DNA of 22,650 nucleotides from Candidatus Pacearchaeota archaeon. GTDB lineage: Archaea > Nanoarchaeota > Nanoarchaeia > Pacearchaeales > GW2011-AR1. Shown in pieces: positions 1 to 9,375 of this stretch. The translations under genes and the position numbers were made by a program. The first letter of the stretch is position 1. Each line of letters starts with the position of its first letter. The notes beneath the pieces are model-generated. The model was not told the DNA's origin. It saw only the letters and a program-made list of their open reading frames with translations, and did not search any database. The stretch is taken from the NCBI GenBank assembly GCA_002690445.1, contig NZER01000138.1, positions 1-22,650 of the forward strand. Reading direction: 5' to 3'.

Positions 1-765
1 ATGCAGGCGCACCGCGACGAAGCGGAAGCCATGATGCAGAAAGACCTTAATCTGCAGCGACAGTTCACACCTCAGCAACAACGCCTAGCTTGGGAAACTG
101 CACAAGGTAGCGAGAATATTAAAGATTATGCGCCAGGTTTTATACCGGGTGCAGTTGATTACGCCGGTCTTGAGGGTGAGATAGACCATTGGAAGCGTAG
201 GTTGGCTGCTGGTACGGATAAGACCATCATGGATCTTCAAGGGCCACGTATGGCTGAGAACGTGATGGATCAGTTGGCTGTAACTGATAAGCCGTGGATG
301 GATACTAGAGACGCTGGGGCAGCGAAACTGCAGGAACTTTTGGGTAGTATAAACATGAGCGGTCTTTCTGGTGGTGAGCGTGCAGAGATCGAGCGTATGA
401 ACGCACGGCGTAATATGCAGAGGGGTTCAGCAGGTGGCGGTGGAAACCTCACGGCTATAGAGAACGCCATGCAGTTTGGTTCTGCAATGGATCGTAAGAG
501 AGCTGCGTTGGGTAATGCGTTGCAGACAGCGACGAATTTTATGGCGGGTTCTAGATCGGGTTATGATCCTGTACAGGCTGTGCTGGGCAGGGGTAGCGGG
601 ACTAACCAAATATCTGCTGGGTTCCAAGGCGTACAACCTGTACAGAACTACTCCAATCAAATGCCGACTTTACCAACTAACATGATGCAAGGTGTAAACA
701 AAGGTGGATTCCTTGGTACAATGAAACAAGGTAAGGACGTCATCAATCAATGGCTTGACAATTAA
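1..765 (+). CDS. putative internal virion / structural protein (possibly 5' partial)
   Basis: The frame is open from the first base to TAA at 763-765 (254 residues). It begins with ATG at base 1, so I cannot tell whether this is the true start or an internal Met of a longer gene. The N-terminal 70 residues are charged and helical. The segment LSGGERAEIERMNARR (about 121-136) is followed by a Gly-rich stretch and then a helical block with FGSAMDRKRAALGNALQTA. The C-terminus is rich in Gln, Asn and Gly. No enzyme motif is visible. This make-up, and its place directly upstream of a coiled-coil protein and a 1991-residue ejection-type protein, fits a podovirus internal core or ejection protein. 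That role comes mainly from context; I do not recognise a named family with certainty. Confidence 0.6.
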   Translation: MQAHRDEAEAMMQKDLNLQRQFTPQQQRLAWETAQGSENIKDYAPGFIPGAVDYAGLEGEIDHWKRRLAAGTDKTIMDLQGPRMAENVMDQLAVTDKPWMDTRDAGAAKLQELLGSINMSGLSGGERAEIERMNARRNMQRGSAGGGGNLTAIENAMQFGSAMDRKRAALGNALQTATNFMAGSRSGYDPVQAVLGRGSGTNQISAGFQGVQPVQNYSNQMPTLPTNMMQGVNKGGFLGTMKQGKDVINQWLDN

Positions 766-775
766 GGGTTATAAA

Positions 776-2188
776 ATGGCAAACGGTTTTTCAGATTTAT
801 TGGGTCGGATAGCAAGCCCCTTTTATGAGGGTCGTGATATTGACGAAGAGGAGCGCAGGCGAATTGAGGAGTTACGCGCTCAAGGTGTGTATGTCCCGCA
901 GGAGCGTCAGACAACTCCGTTTGGTTACGGCAGCGGGCGACGCCGCAGGGAAGATTTAACTGCGATACGCAAAGCAATACAGCCTGACCAGCAGCGCAGG
1001 ATGGCGGAACACCTAGCGCGTGCAGGTGAGCAAGAGCGTCAGAGGATGGCGAGAGAAAAGCAAAATACAGCCATACAAATTGCTACAGAAAATCAAGCAA
1101 GATTAGCAGACTTAAAGAGACGTCAGGGTGATACTTTTGATCCACAAAGTGGACAAAGCTTCGGAGATTACCTGCGTGCTAGGGTAGCAAAACCACCACT
1201 CAGCCCTGACGAAGAAGCTGAGCTAAAAGTTAGGCAACGACGGCTACTCCCTGTGAGAAAAGAGGAGGCCGCTGTGGCGCAGGCGGAGCAGGGTGTTGCA
1301 GAGGGTGCTGTAAAGTATCCGACTGTTGTAGCCCAAGAAAGAGACAAGCAGGAAACGCTGGCACTTGCCGCCAAAGTTAGAGGTTTGTTGTCGCCAGAAT
1401 ATGCCGGTCTATTAGCTCAGGGTACTGAGATGGGTCTGCAGTTTCAGAACAAATTGCTTGAAGCTAAACTGAGTGTTGAAAATTCAGCAGCAGGCCGTGC
1501 AATCCGTCAGCAAACTGCCAACAATGAGGAAGCGCAGGCCCGTATAGATGCGCTAATTCTTCGGTATACCAATGAGTGGCTTAACAGTGGTTCACCGGAT
1601 GCACAGGCTTTTAGGGGTATGGGCGGTCAGACGGGCCTAGACATAGCCGACCAGCTTAACATGATGGAAGCACGGCTTTTACAGGCCGCTGGTAGTGGCC
1701 TCACAGGTGGCTTACGCGATGCTTTTTCCGGCAATCAACCTAGACGACCGGGAAGCGGTAGGCGTGGTGCTGTAGCTGTTACCGACGAGGACGAAGAGTT
1801 GCAAGGGCAGCCACGTGCAGTAAGGCCACCTATTACCGGGCAAGGTCAAGCTCCTAGACAACCGATTACAGTTCCCCGAAGAGGTCAGCGACCTATGCGA
1901 CAGACACAGCCACAGACACAGCCAGCTCCAATTTCTTCACCCGCGCAACGAAGACAACCTCCAGAATGGTCTCTGTTTCATAACACGCGAAAGGCAGGGG
2001 GGCCTGCTGCAGACAAAGCTATTTTTGCACAGAAGGACAGTCTTGTTAGCGAGATTGCCGACATCACAAGAGTTTTTACTCAACAGGGCAGAACGCAGCC
2101 TAGGTTTAGAATAGATATCGAAAGGCTTGCCGATGCAAAAGCTAAGCTAAGAGCTTTGGTTGCAGCGTATCCTTGGTTAAACGAATAA
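776..2188 (+). CDS. putative coiled-coil internal virion protein
   Basis: The chosen start is ATG at 776, because AAGGG lies about 7 bases upstream inside the end of the previous gene; an in-frame TTG at 755 would add 7 residues but has no good ribosome site. The product has 470 residues. Residues about 55-120 are very rich in Arg, Gln and Glu and should form a coiled coil. A second long helical region (about 140-290) follows. Then comes a Pro/Gln/Arg-rich disordered linker (about 340-400), encoded partly by a duplicated 12-base unit near 1908-1923, and a short folded C-terminus. No catalytic motif is seen. It starts 10 bases after the upstream stop, and its own stop is 3 bases before the next start. 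It is likely an ejected core or scaffold-like virion protein; this is inference from composition and neighbours. Confidence 0.6.
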   Translation: MANGFSDLLGRIASPFYEGRDIDEEERRRIEELRAQGVYVPQERQTTPFGYGSGRRRREDLTAIRKAIQPDQQRRMAEHLARAGEQERQRMAREKQNTAIQIATENQARLADLKRRQGDTFDPQSGQSFGDYLRARVAKPPLSPDEEAELKVRQRRLLPVRKEEAAVAQAEQGVAEGAVKYPTVVAQERDKQETLALAAKVRGLLSPEYAGLLAQGTEMGLQFQNKLLEAKLSVENSAAGRAIRQQTANNEEAQARIDALILRYTNEWLNSGSPDAQAFRGMGGQTGLDIADQLNMMEARLLQAAGSGLTGGLRDAFSGNQPRRPGSGRRGAVAVTDEDEELQGQPRAVRPPITGQGQAPRQPITVPRRGQRPMRQTQPQTQPAPISSPAQRRQPPEWSLFHNTRKAGGPAADKAIFAQKDSLVSEIADITRVFTQQGRTQPRFRIDIERLADAKAKLRALVAAYPWLNE

Positions 2189-2191
2189 GCT

Positions 2192-5100
2192 ATGGCACAG
2201 CGTTACATAGTACCAAGATTCCGCGCTCGTACAGGTGAGTTCGAGCAGGGAATGCTCAATAGGGGTTTCGATCCTGAAGAGTACGAATCCTTGAGTGAGG
2301 ACGAGTACGCTGCGTACGTAGCCGAGGACTGGAGTAAGCTTGAGTCCCTTTGGGAAGGTACAAAAAGCAACATGGGCGGTGGCCTAGCTGGTGCTGCCGG
2401 TACATTTGGTGTAGGTGCAGCTCTTAGTGCTACAGGCGTAGGCGCAGCCGTTGGTATACCACTAATGCTCGGTGCAGGCTTTGCTAGTTGGTATGGTGGC
2501 AACTACGCACAAGGCAAGATCGAGGATGCGCTCTACGATGACGAGGAACTTGCAGAACTTCACGCAAAACGTCGTGATGCAGAACTTGCGAATCCTCTGT
2601 CTTATTTCGGTGGTCAAATGGCCCCTGCTGCACTCTCGTTCAGACCGTCACCAACACAGCTAGGCAAGGCTTTTCGTGGTACAGGGCAGGCTTTAACTGG
2701 GCGTAGTGTAGGTTTGGGTGAGAAGCAAGCGTTAGGTCAGATGGGTTTTGGCTCAGCCATTGACACAGCTTTTGAGGGTGGAAGGCAGCTCTACGAGGGA
2801 GAATTCGATCCCGGTAAGCTAGCCATGTCTGCCGCTATTGGTGCTACGCTGCAAAAGCCTACAATTAAACCCGCAGGTATAGACAGGTTAATTGCTAGAG
2901 GTCGGCAGAAAGCAGAGATGCGCCCTGTAGGCTCGCCGTTAAACCGTGACCCCGACAAAGTATTCAACCTCTGGGCAGAACCTATACCCTCTACGAGAGA
3001 GTTAAAGGAAGCCATTGGTAACGTTGGTACAACCAGTATCTACGATCAGGGTAAGATTTTTACCGGCGATACTGCCGTTAAGGTTGGTATCGTAGAGAAC
3101 GCTGCTGCGCCTACGCCCTATAATGTTGCTGCCCAGATTGAGCATCACGTTACAGGTGGGGTTGGTGTACTCGATCCGTTAAAGGTTGGGCCAGCAGCAG
3201 CGTCTATGCGTAGACCTGGAATTGGTGCTGGGCCTTTGACAGCAGGTGAAGTCGCAGCCGCGCAGGGAGTCACGCCAAAGGTTATTAAGGATATTTATGG
3301 AGTAGCCGCTACTCAAGAGGGTGAAGCAAAGCTAAGATTAGCTGAGGGTGAGAAAGAACTTAGTGCTGCACAGAAGTTGTTAACAGAAGCCTTACGTGCA
3401 GAAGCAACTGTTTGGTCTAGAACACAGAATAAGTATATACAACCACAGAAGCCTATTAACGCCGCGAGAACCGCGATAAGAAAAGCTGACAATAAAATAG
3501 GTAAAGCTTACGAGCAACTGGATAAAGTTGGTGCAATGGGAGCATCCGAAAAGACCGCAATCAAGAAGCTATTCTCTGAGGCGGCGAAACCAGTAAAAGT
3601 TTTAGACCCTGCTACAGGTAAGCCCCGCAAAATTAAGGCAGCCTTGGTTCCAAAGGAGGCTAGCGAACGTATCCTAGACCGTAACGGCGAACCGTTAACA
3701 GAAAGAAAAGGTGTTTGGCATACGACTTTTGGTGAGATTGGTGGCGGACTGAGAATCTTAGGCGACGGTTCCATGCAAAAAGCCATAACGCGCAGAGATG
3801 GTACGGTTGGCTGGCAGTTTGTAAGCAGGGCAGAAGCAACTAAGATAAACAAGGCGTTCCAAGATCACTTAGCTGGTATGCGTAAGAGCGTAGACGAGGC
3901 TGTAGCAAACCTTAGCGTGAGTACAGGCAGAAAGCTACCGCCCTTAAACAAGGAAGTTTATGACATACTATCTCGGTTAGCTCTGGTTCGTGGCTTTAGT
4001 TTGACGCGGGCAATTAGTAATCTCTACACAGACAAGGGTAGACGAGCAGCAGGTTTTCAAGCTTATGATACACGGTCTGTAACTTATGATCCCAAGGCTA
4101 TGGGTGATGACCTTATTGGACATGAAGGTTTTCATGGCTTCTTGGATGACCTTCAATATTCCACCAATCCAAAAGACCAAAGGTTGCGTGAAAAGTTCTT
4201 GAAGCTTTTCGAATCTGAGGAGCGAGCCGTTGAGTTTTTGGGCAGGGCTATGGCTGCTAGGGTAGCCAAACGAAAAGAGGCTACATTTAAGGAACTCTTA
4301 CGTGAGGCCAGCCTGCGCTGGAAGGATAAGTTCGGAATACCCCTTACGTCCAAGCAACTCAAAGATTACCTGCTTATCAAGTACGAACACGATCAGCCGT
4401 TTATTTACAACAGAGAGCTTGTTGACGGTTTTGTCGCTAAGCGTTTAGGTGAGAAACCTACTGGTGAGGCAGGGCTAAAGAAGTACGATGCCAAGAGAGC
4501 TGCGCTGCTGAATGCTGTACAGGCTGGTAATCCTGTACCACTATCTGCCACAGCCGTTTGGTCTAGAACGTCAAAAGATCCGTGGAAAGATTTAAAATTT
4601 CAAGAAGAGAAGTTACGCCATAATTCAAAGGGTGAGGTGGAGGCCACAGCACAGGAGAAGAAGGAAGGCTTCGACGAGATCAGGAAGTCATTGGGTATGG
4701 AAGAGAAAGGTACGCCACCTGAAGGGCCGGGACTTGGACGTACACTCAACAAAATTGAGCAGGACACAGGGCAGAAATTCCAAGAAGCCCGTGGAGAACG
4801 CCCACTTCCAGCTAAACCTATGGGCGATTCTGATAACTTTCCAACAAACCTCAGTCGTTATACAGATACAGTTTGGCATGAGACTGACATGGATAGCGCA
4901 CAAGATTTTATAGGTATGCACCAAACAGCTATGGACGGTGATGTATACCTCTCCAACAACAGAGAACTCGCGTTAGGGCAAGGCGGTAAGGGTGTTCTGC
5001 TAGAGTTTGACGCTTCGGGAATAAAAGGCCGTGTTAATAGAAGCAAACCCGGTTGGGACTTTGCTTGGGATCGCGGCAACGCTGAGTTTATTGCAGACGA

Positions 5101-8100
5101 ACGTCGTAATAATCAAAGTGCGTGGGTTAAAAGCCTGCGTAGTGTAACCGTAAAACCAGACACACCAGCAAAGCCTTATCAACAAAGAATACTTAGCGAC
5201 ATAACCAGCGACTGGCACTCAACGACTGCAGAAGATGGTAGCGTAACGTACAGCAAGCAGGGTCAGCAAAAGTACCAAGAAGCCCGAGGCGAGCGTACAA
5301 TCAGCGCACTAGACGAAGGTTTAATGTTTGCCTCTGGTCGTGATCGCGCTAGGCACATGACCGAAGTCTTTGACAAATTCGGCGCAAGCCTTGATGACTT
5401 CGATCCTGAACGTACCATACTAATAGGCGGCGATACTGAAGCTTGGTCAGGTATCAAGAGGTTTGTAGACCCTGTATGGTGGGCGCAAAGAATACGCTAC
5501 GCAATAGCCGAAACAGATCAGCTATTAGTGAGGCCTTTTGAGGGACTAAAAAACGCCGATATTACAGACTCCACCAAAAAGATGGCTCTGTATATCCGTG
5601 ACGCACATAACAGGCTTGAGCTGATGGAGAAACGCTACGTTAACAAGTTCGTAGAACCCTTGATTATGAGCTTGAACAAACTTAGCTTGAGTAAGGCAGA
5701 TAAGGTAACTCTGGGCAGGTTCAGAACCTTACGCAGGTTGGTCAAAAAGAATTTCAAAGACCTAGATAGCGAATACGTACGTAAGTACAACACGGAGTAC
5801 CAAGACTTATATTCCAAGGTGCTAGGTTCTAGTAAGCTGGGAGCTGCAAATAAATTACTCGATGATCTTTATGTACAGACACGAGACGAACACGTAGCTA
5901 GTGGGCCTAAAGTAAAGGTCGGAGATCTTTGGCGTGATCCTAAAGCTGCACGTGAGGGTTACTACGATCCGTTTATGCTCAGTAGAGATGCCACTACAAT
6001 ACTCAGGAAGAAGGCCCACACCGAGGAGGGTCAAGAGATGCAAGAGAAGATCCTTAAATTCTGGGTGCAACAGCGTGAGGGTAGAGTTGGCATCGAAGAC
6101 GAGTTACGCAGCGACCTCCGTGAGTATATTGCGGTAATTAGTAACAAGGATAGCTTCATCAAGTCGTCGGGCGAAACTGTTGATCTTACGGCAGCGGCTA
6201 AGTTTAATGCCTTGAGGAAAGCTGAGGGCTTACTTATGCCGCCTGACTTGGTAGACCCTGACCCATTTCTGCGAGCGCAGCGTTACGTTGGTAGATTTGC
6301 TAAGGATATGTCTCGGTTTACACAGATAGAAAACGATCATATTGTACGCACTATCCGCGATTTACCCAACCAAGAGGGTGTTTATACACACAGGCAGACA
6401 AAGAAAGGTAAAGATACAATAGAGCCAACTACCCCCACGCTGAAAGAGCTGTTTGGTGAGGACGTAGACGTAGACTACGGCAGTCGTGCTGCCAAGACTT
6501 TCAGTAACCTAGACGAAACCCACGCAGGTTTTCACACAGACATCGACATACAGATTTTACGTGCCAACAGAATGATAACTTCACAGTGGCTTGGTGCGCT
6601 ATCTGGAGTACGTGATATTACCACATCTTTTATGAACGACCTGCCGTATATGAGGCTGCAAGATATGCCGCTCATACTTAAATCGGTTACACACTTAGGC
6701 GATGCTTGGAGACAGAGTCATATATCCGGCGCGAACCGTAGCAAGCTTGCCGCTATAGAGTTTGCACACGATAGCGTAGACAGGGCCGCAGATGCTATGG
6801 CTACGGTAGCGGACTTTTCGCAGAAGTATTCTGGCCGCGAACTGTTCGAGCGCGGTACACGTGCGATACAGTTTAACCTTGGCAAGCTGCTGATGCGTAG
6901 TTATCTTAACAGTAACGGTAAAGACCCACACATACAGCGCGTACTTAACACCATGGGTCGTATGGCTGATGTTGATGTTAACTTCTTACAGAAGAATCCT
7001 ACGTCTGTGGCCGAAGGCGACCTCAATAAACTCGCAACAGCCTTTGTTGAAATCAATCAGGGTACGTATGGTGCGCGTGGTGTACCCTCTGCAATGATCC
7101 GTGGTAAGTCTAGCTGGTTCCTGTCGCTGTCTCGGTGGTCGGTTGAGAAGTTCAATCGCTATATGAAAGATATCGTCATGCCTATAGGTAAGGACGGGGA
7201 CTTCAGACCGCTTATGAAGGCTACGCTGGGTGCGGCTGTTACAGGCGAAGCTTTGCAGGAGATTGCAAACATGATTAACGCCAAGGAAAGCTACGAACCT
7301 TCAATCGCAGAGCTTATAGAATCTGGCGCAGACTTTGAAGAGTTTATATACCATGCCATGCACGTAGCTAACCTTGCTGGTTATTTTGGTGTGCTGTCTG
7401 GTATGGGCAATGATGTTGTTCGTATGACTGCTACCGGCAAGGGAGCTATTGAGGATGTTTCCGCTATTACGTTCCCTGCGCTGGAAGCTTTGCTTATGGA
7501 TAAGGGTATAGCGCAGTCGCTCATTTCTTATGGTACTTCAGGGAATGTCGGAGACGTAACAACTTCGCTACGCTTAGCGGAGGACATTATGACGAACCTT
7601 AACCAGACACTACGTATAGGTCGCAACCAACTGTTGGCAAACACAGATGCAGGGAAATCCTTGGATGAAGCGTTGGGTACTACGTACTTTAAGGGCAGGG
7701 CAGCAGAGATCAGACGCAAGGATTTGGAGCGCGACCTTAAAGTTTTCAACCGCTTGTATCGGGGAGAACACAGTTCCCGTTGGTTTGCTAGCCTTGACCG
7801 TTACACAAGAACACCAGCAACAAACTTCAAATACTCAAACACCGAAGCTGACATGCGTGATAATGTGACGGGTCTTATGGAGAACGCTTGGAAAAGGTCT
7901 AAGGTTAGGGACGGTATAGATCGTGGTAAGTTTGGCAGGCTCCTGAGAGAAGGTTACGCAAAACCTGCGAGATTGTCCCCAAGGGTAAAGGATGCATATT
8001 CGTTACGTGAAGCACAGATGTTTGCTGACTACATCTCACGTATAAGAAGTAATGACGCAGTAAGGACTGTAATCGATCAGGAAGATAGAGACGAAGCTTT

Positions 8101-8167
8101 ATCTATTGAGCGTAAGCGTATTATAATGGAAAGCCTTGGTGAGTTTGTACAGGGTAAACAGCAGTAA
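2192..8167 (+). CDS. large polyvalent / ejection-type protein with metallopeptidase-like and ADP-ribosyltransferase-like segments
   Basis: This 1991-residue protein is the dominant gene of the window. Residues about 60-105 are Gly/Ala-rich and hydrophobic, a plausible membrane-interacting segment. Residues about 340-480 look coiled-coil. H644-E645-G-F-H648 is an HExxH zinc-peptidase motif, with E677 or E681 as a possible third ligand. Residues about 885-1000 have the order VWHET (H896), YLS (919-921) and AEFIAD (E965), which fits the His/Ser-or-Tyr/Glu core of an ADP-ribosyltransferase fold. The motif K-(F/Y)-QEARGER occurs on both sides of this segment (862-870 and 1027-1035). The last 900 residues are helical, with a hydrophobic region at about 1635-1830 that resembles polyvalent-protein C-terminal domains. 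Such proteins are known to be packaged and injected to disarm or modify the host. The overall class is fairly secure; the domain calls are motif-level only. Confidence 0.7.
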   Translation: MAQRYIVPRFRARTGEFEQGMLNRGFDPEEYESLSEDEYAAYVAEDWSKLESLWEGTKSNMGGGLAGAAGTFGVGAALSATGVGAAVGIPLMLGAGFASWYGGNYAQGKIEDALYDDEELAELHAKRRDAELANPLSYFGGQMAPAALSFRPSPTQLGKAFRGTGQALTGRSVGLGEKQALGQMGFGSAIDTAFEGGRQLYEGEFDPGKLAMSAAIGATLQKPTIKPAGIDRLIARGRQKAEMRPVGSPLNRDPDKVFNLWAEPIPSTRELKEAIGNVGTTSIYDQGKIFTGDTAVKVGIVENAAAPTPYNVAAQIEHHVTGGVGVLDPLKVGPAAASMRRPGIGAGPLTAGEVAAAQGVTPKVIKDIYGVAATQEGEAKLRLAEGEKELSAAQKLLTEALRAEATVWSRTQNKYIQPQKPINAARTAIRKADNKIGKAYEQLDKVGAMGASEKTAIKKLFSEAAKPVKVLDPATGKPRKIKAALVPKEASERILDRNGEPLTERKGVWHTTFGEIGGGLRILGDGSMQKAITRRDGTVGWQFVSRAEATKINKAFQDHLAGMRKSVDEAVANLSVSTGRKLPPLNKEVYDILSRLALVRGFSLTRAISNLYTDKGRRAAGFQAYDTRSVTYDPKAMGDDLIGHEGFHGFLDDLQYSTNPKDQRLREKFLKLFESEERAVEFLGRAMAARVAKRKEATFKELLREASLRWKDKFGIPLTSKQLKDYLLIKYEHDQPFIYNRELVDGFVAKRLGEKPTGEAGLKKYDAKRAALLNAVQAGNPVPLSATAVWSRTSKDPWKDLKFQEEKLRHNSKGEVEATAQEKKEGFDEIRKSLGMEEKGTPPEGPGLGRTLNKIEQDTGQKFQEARGERPLPAKPMGDSDNFPTNLSRYTDTVWHETDMDSAQDFIGMHQTAMDGDVYLSNNRELALGQGGKGVLLEFDASGIKGRVNRSKPGWDFAWDRGNAEFIADERRNNQSAWVKSLRSVTVKPDTPAKPYQQRILSDITSDWHSTTAEDGSVTYSKQGQQKYQEARGERTISALDEGLMFASGRDRARHMTEVFDKFGASLDDFDPERTILIGGDTEAWSGIKRFVDPVWWAQRIRYAIAETDQLLVRPFEGLKNADITDSTKKMALYIRDAHNRLELMEKRYVNKFVEPLIMSLNKLSLSKADKVTLGRFRTLRRLVKKNFKDLDSEYVRKYNTEYQDLYSKVLGSSKLGAANKLLDDLYVQTRDEHVASGPKVKVGDLWRDPKAAREGYYDPFMLSRDATTILRKKAHTEEGQEMQEKILKFWVQQREGRVGIEDELRSDLREYIAVISNKDSFIKSSGETVDLTAAAKFNALRKAEGLLMPPDLVDPDPFLRAQRYVGRFAKDMSRFTQIENDHIVRTIRDLPNQEGVYTHRQTKKGKDTIEPTTPTLKELFGEDVDVDYGSRAAKTFSNLDETHAGFHTDIDIQILRANRMITSQWLGALSGVRDITTSFMNDLPYMRLQDMPLILKSVTHLGDAWRQSHISGANRSKLAAIEFAHDSVDRAADAMATVADFSQKYSGRELFERGTRAIQFNLGKLLMRSYLNSNGKDPHIQRVLNTMGRMADVDVNFLQKNPTSVAEGDLNKLATAFVEINQGTYGARGVPSAMIRGKSSWFLSLSRWSVEKFNRYMKDIVMPIGKDGDFRPLMKATLGAAVTGEALQEIANMINAKESYEPSIAELIESGADFEEFIYHAMHVANLAGYFGVLSGMGNDVVRMTATGKGAIEDVSAITFPALEALLMDKGIAQSLISYGTSGNVGDVTTSLRLAEDIMTNLNQTLRIGRNQLLANTDAGKSLDEALGTTYFKGRAAEIRRKDLERDLKVFNRLYRGEHSSRWFASLDRYTRTPATNFKYSNTEADMRDNVTGLMENAWKRSKVRDGIDRGKFGRLLREGYAKPARLSPRVKDAYSLREAQMFADYISRIRSNDAVRTVIDQEDRDEALSIERKRIIMESLGEFVQGKQQ

Positions 8168-8176
8168 ACGCTTTAC
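8164..8176. repeat. short palindrome at the convergent gene junction
   Basis: GTAAACGCTTTAC is an inverted repeat (GTAAA/TTTAC, loop CGC) that spans the two stop codons where the + and - gene blocks meet. It is the only dyad I see in the 5-base gap. It is too weak, and lacks a T-run, to be called an intrinsic terminator with confidence. Confidence 0.3.
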
Positions 8177-9375
8177 CCCGGCAGATAGACCAGCTTCCCT
8201 CCCTTGCGTGAGCCAGTAATCTGATCGGTCTGCATTAAGAATTCCAAGGCTGCCTCCAACTCGTCCTTCTTCAAATCACTATGCCAATCCAACCACAAAC
8301 GTTTGTGGGTTACACCCTCAGGTTTGCTGTTTACATACTCGCTAAGTTTCTTGGTAAATTCGTGGATTACATTCCTGCCTGTCAGGTCGTAACTCAGGTG
8401 CATAAAGACCTCGGTCTCAGCGAGGAACTTCTCTGCGTGCTTGAAGGACTCTAGGGTAATTTCCGTAGACTCTGCGGAGCTGCCCATCTGCACAGTCAGG
8501 GCGAGTTTCTGTAGATGGATGTTCTTCCGTGCGTAGTACAAGTCCAGCTTGGGGCTGGAGTTTATCCTGCTGTTTATGTACATGCCCTTTTCGTAGCGTT
8601 CCTTGTGGTAGGCGGAACACTCTGCCGACATGGGTACAGGCCCACACAGGTTGGCAAGTTTCTTTACGTGTTGAACCACCGCTGCCCTTGCTTTAACATG
8701 CTTGTCCTCGAAGCCGGTGAACTGCCGAAAGAACCTAGGCTCCTCTTGGTAGATCACAACAAACCGCGAGGTAAAACCCTGCGAGATAAGATTCTCATTG
8801 AAGCACTCGCGGATAAACGACGGTGTCGTGCCAGCTATCAGCGACACGCACACGTTTTGTACGTTGTCCTTGCCCTGTTTTTTGGTGTAGTAGCGGTAGT
8901 TGCGTGCGTCGTAGAGTTGGTTAAGCATGTTGACGGTGTCCTCGGTGCGCTTCTTTAGGAAGACGCCGAGTTCCTCTACCAGCATCATACAGGACGCATG
9001 GATGTATTCCTTGCCGTCGTCTAGGGTGAAGACCTTCGTGCAGTCCTTGGCTAGGTACTCACTAAGGCACTCTGCCGTGATGCTGTCTGCAGTATACTCG
9101 AATAAGGGTGCGGTCTTTTTCTTGTCTTTTGACATTATCTGCAGTTCGGTATCCTGTATGATGTCGGAGATCATCGAGATTAGACGGCTCTTGCCACAGG
9201 CGGGAGGGCCAACCAACAGCATGAACAGGTTAGGGTAGATTGCATTGATACCCTGCGATGTCCATACCCTACGCTGGAGGCAGCTACTTATGAGAAAGTA
9301 AAATCCCCAGTCTATGAAAAGGTCTGGGGATTCGAGGTCTTCTAGGTACAACCTCCAACTGTCACGTACCGTCAT
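8173..9375 (-). CDS. phage replicative helicase-like P-loop ATPase (DUF3987-type)
   Basis: This is a 400-residue ATPase of the type found beside phage DNA polymerases, expected to unwind DNA or load at the fork. Walker A is GPPACGKS (residues 56-63). The Walker B-like strand is MMLVEELG (E134/E135). A sensor-like strand LIAGTTPSF lies near 179-187, and QGFTSRF gives a possible arginine finger at R204. The C-terminal 70 residues look like a winged helix. I chose ATG at 9375 rather than an upstream in-frame ATG at 9405, because GGGGAGGT lies 5-6 bases before it. It also overlaps the polymerase stop by 4 bases (ATGA), which implies translational coupling. The family name is from memory of the motif pattern; the exact role (helicase, or primase-helicase without a primase domain) is inferred. 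Confidence 0.75.
   Translation of the reverse strand: MTVRDSWRLYLEDLESPDLFIDWGFYFLISSCLQRRVWTSQGINAIYPNLFMLLVGPPACGKSRLISMISDIIQDTELQIMSKDKKKTAPLFEYTADSITAECLSEYLAKDCTKVFTLDDGKEYIHASCMMLVEELGVFLKKRTEDTVNMLNQLYDARNYRYYTKKQGKDNVQNVCVSLIAGTTPSFIRECFNENLISQGFTSRFVVIYQEEPRFFRQFTGFEDKHVKARAAVVQHVKKLANLCGPVPMSAECSAYHKERYEKGMYINSRINSSPKLDLYYARKNIHLQKLALTVQMGSSAESTEITLESFKHAEKFLAETEVFMHLSYDLTGRNVIHEFTKKLSEYVNSKPEGVTHKRLWLDWHSDLKKDELEAALEFLMQTDQITGSRKGGKLVYLPG

Noticed and set aside
8515..8958. 147-codon + strand open frame
   Set aside because: It lies entirely opposite the motif-bearing helicase gene, and the translation has no domain or suitable ribosome site.
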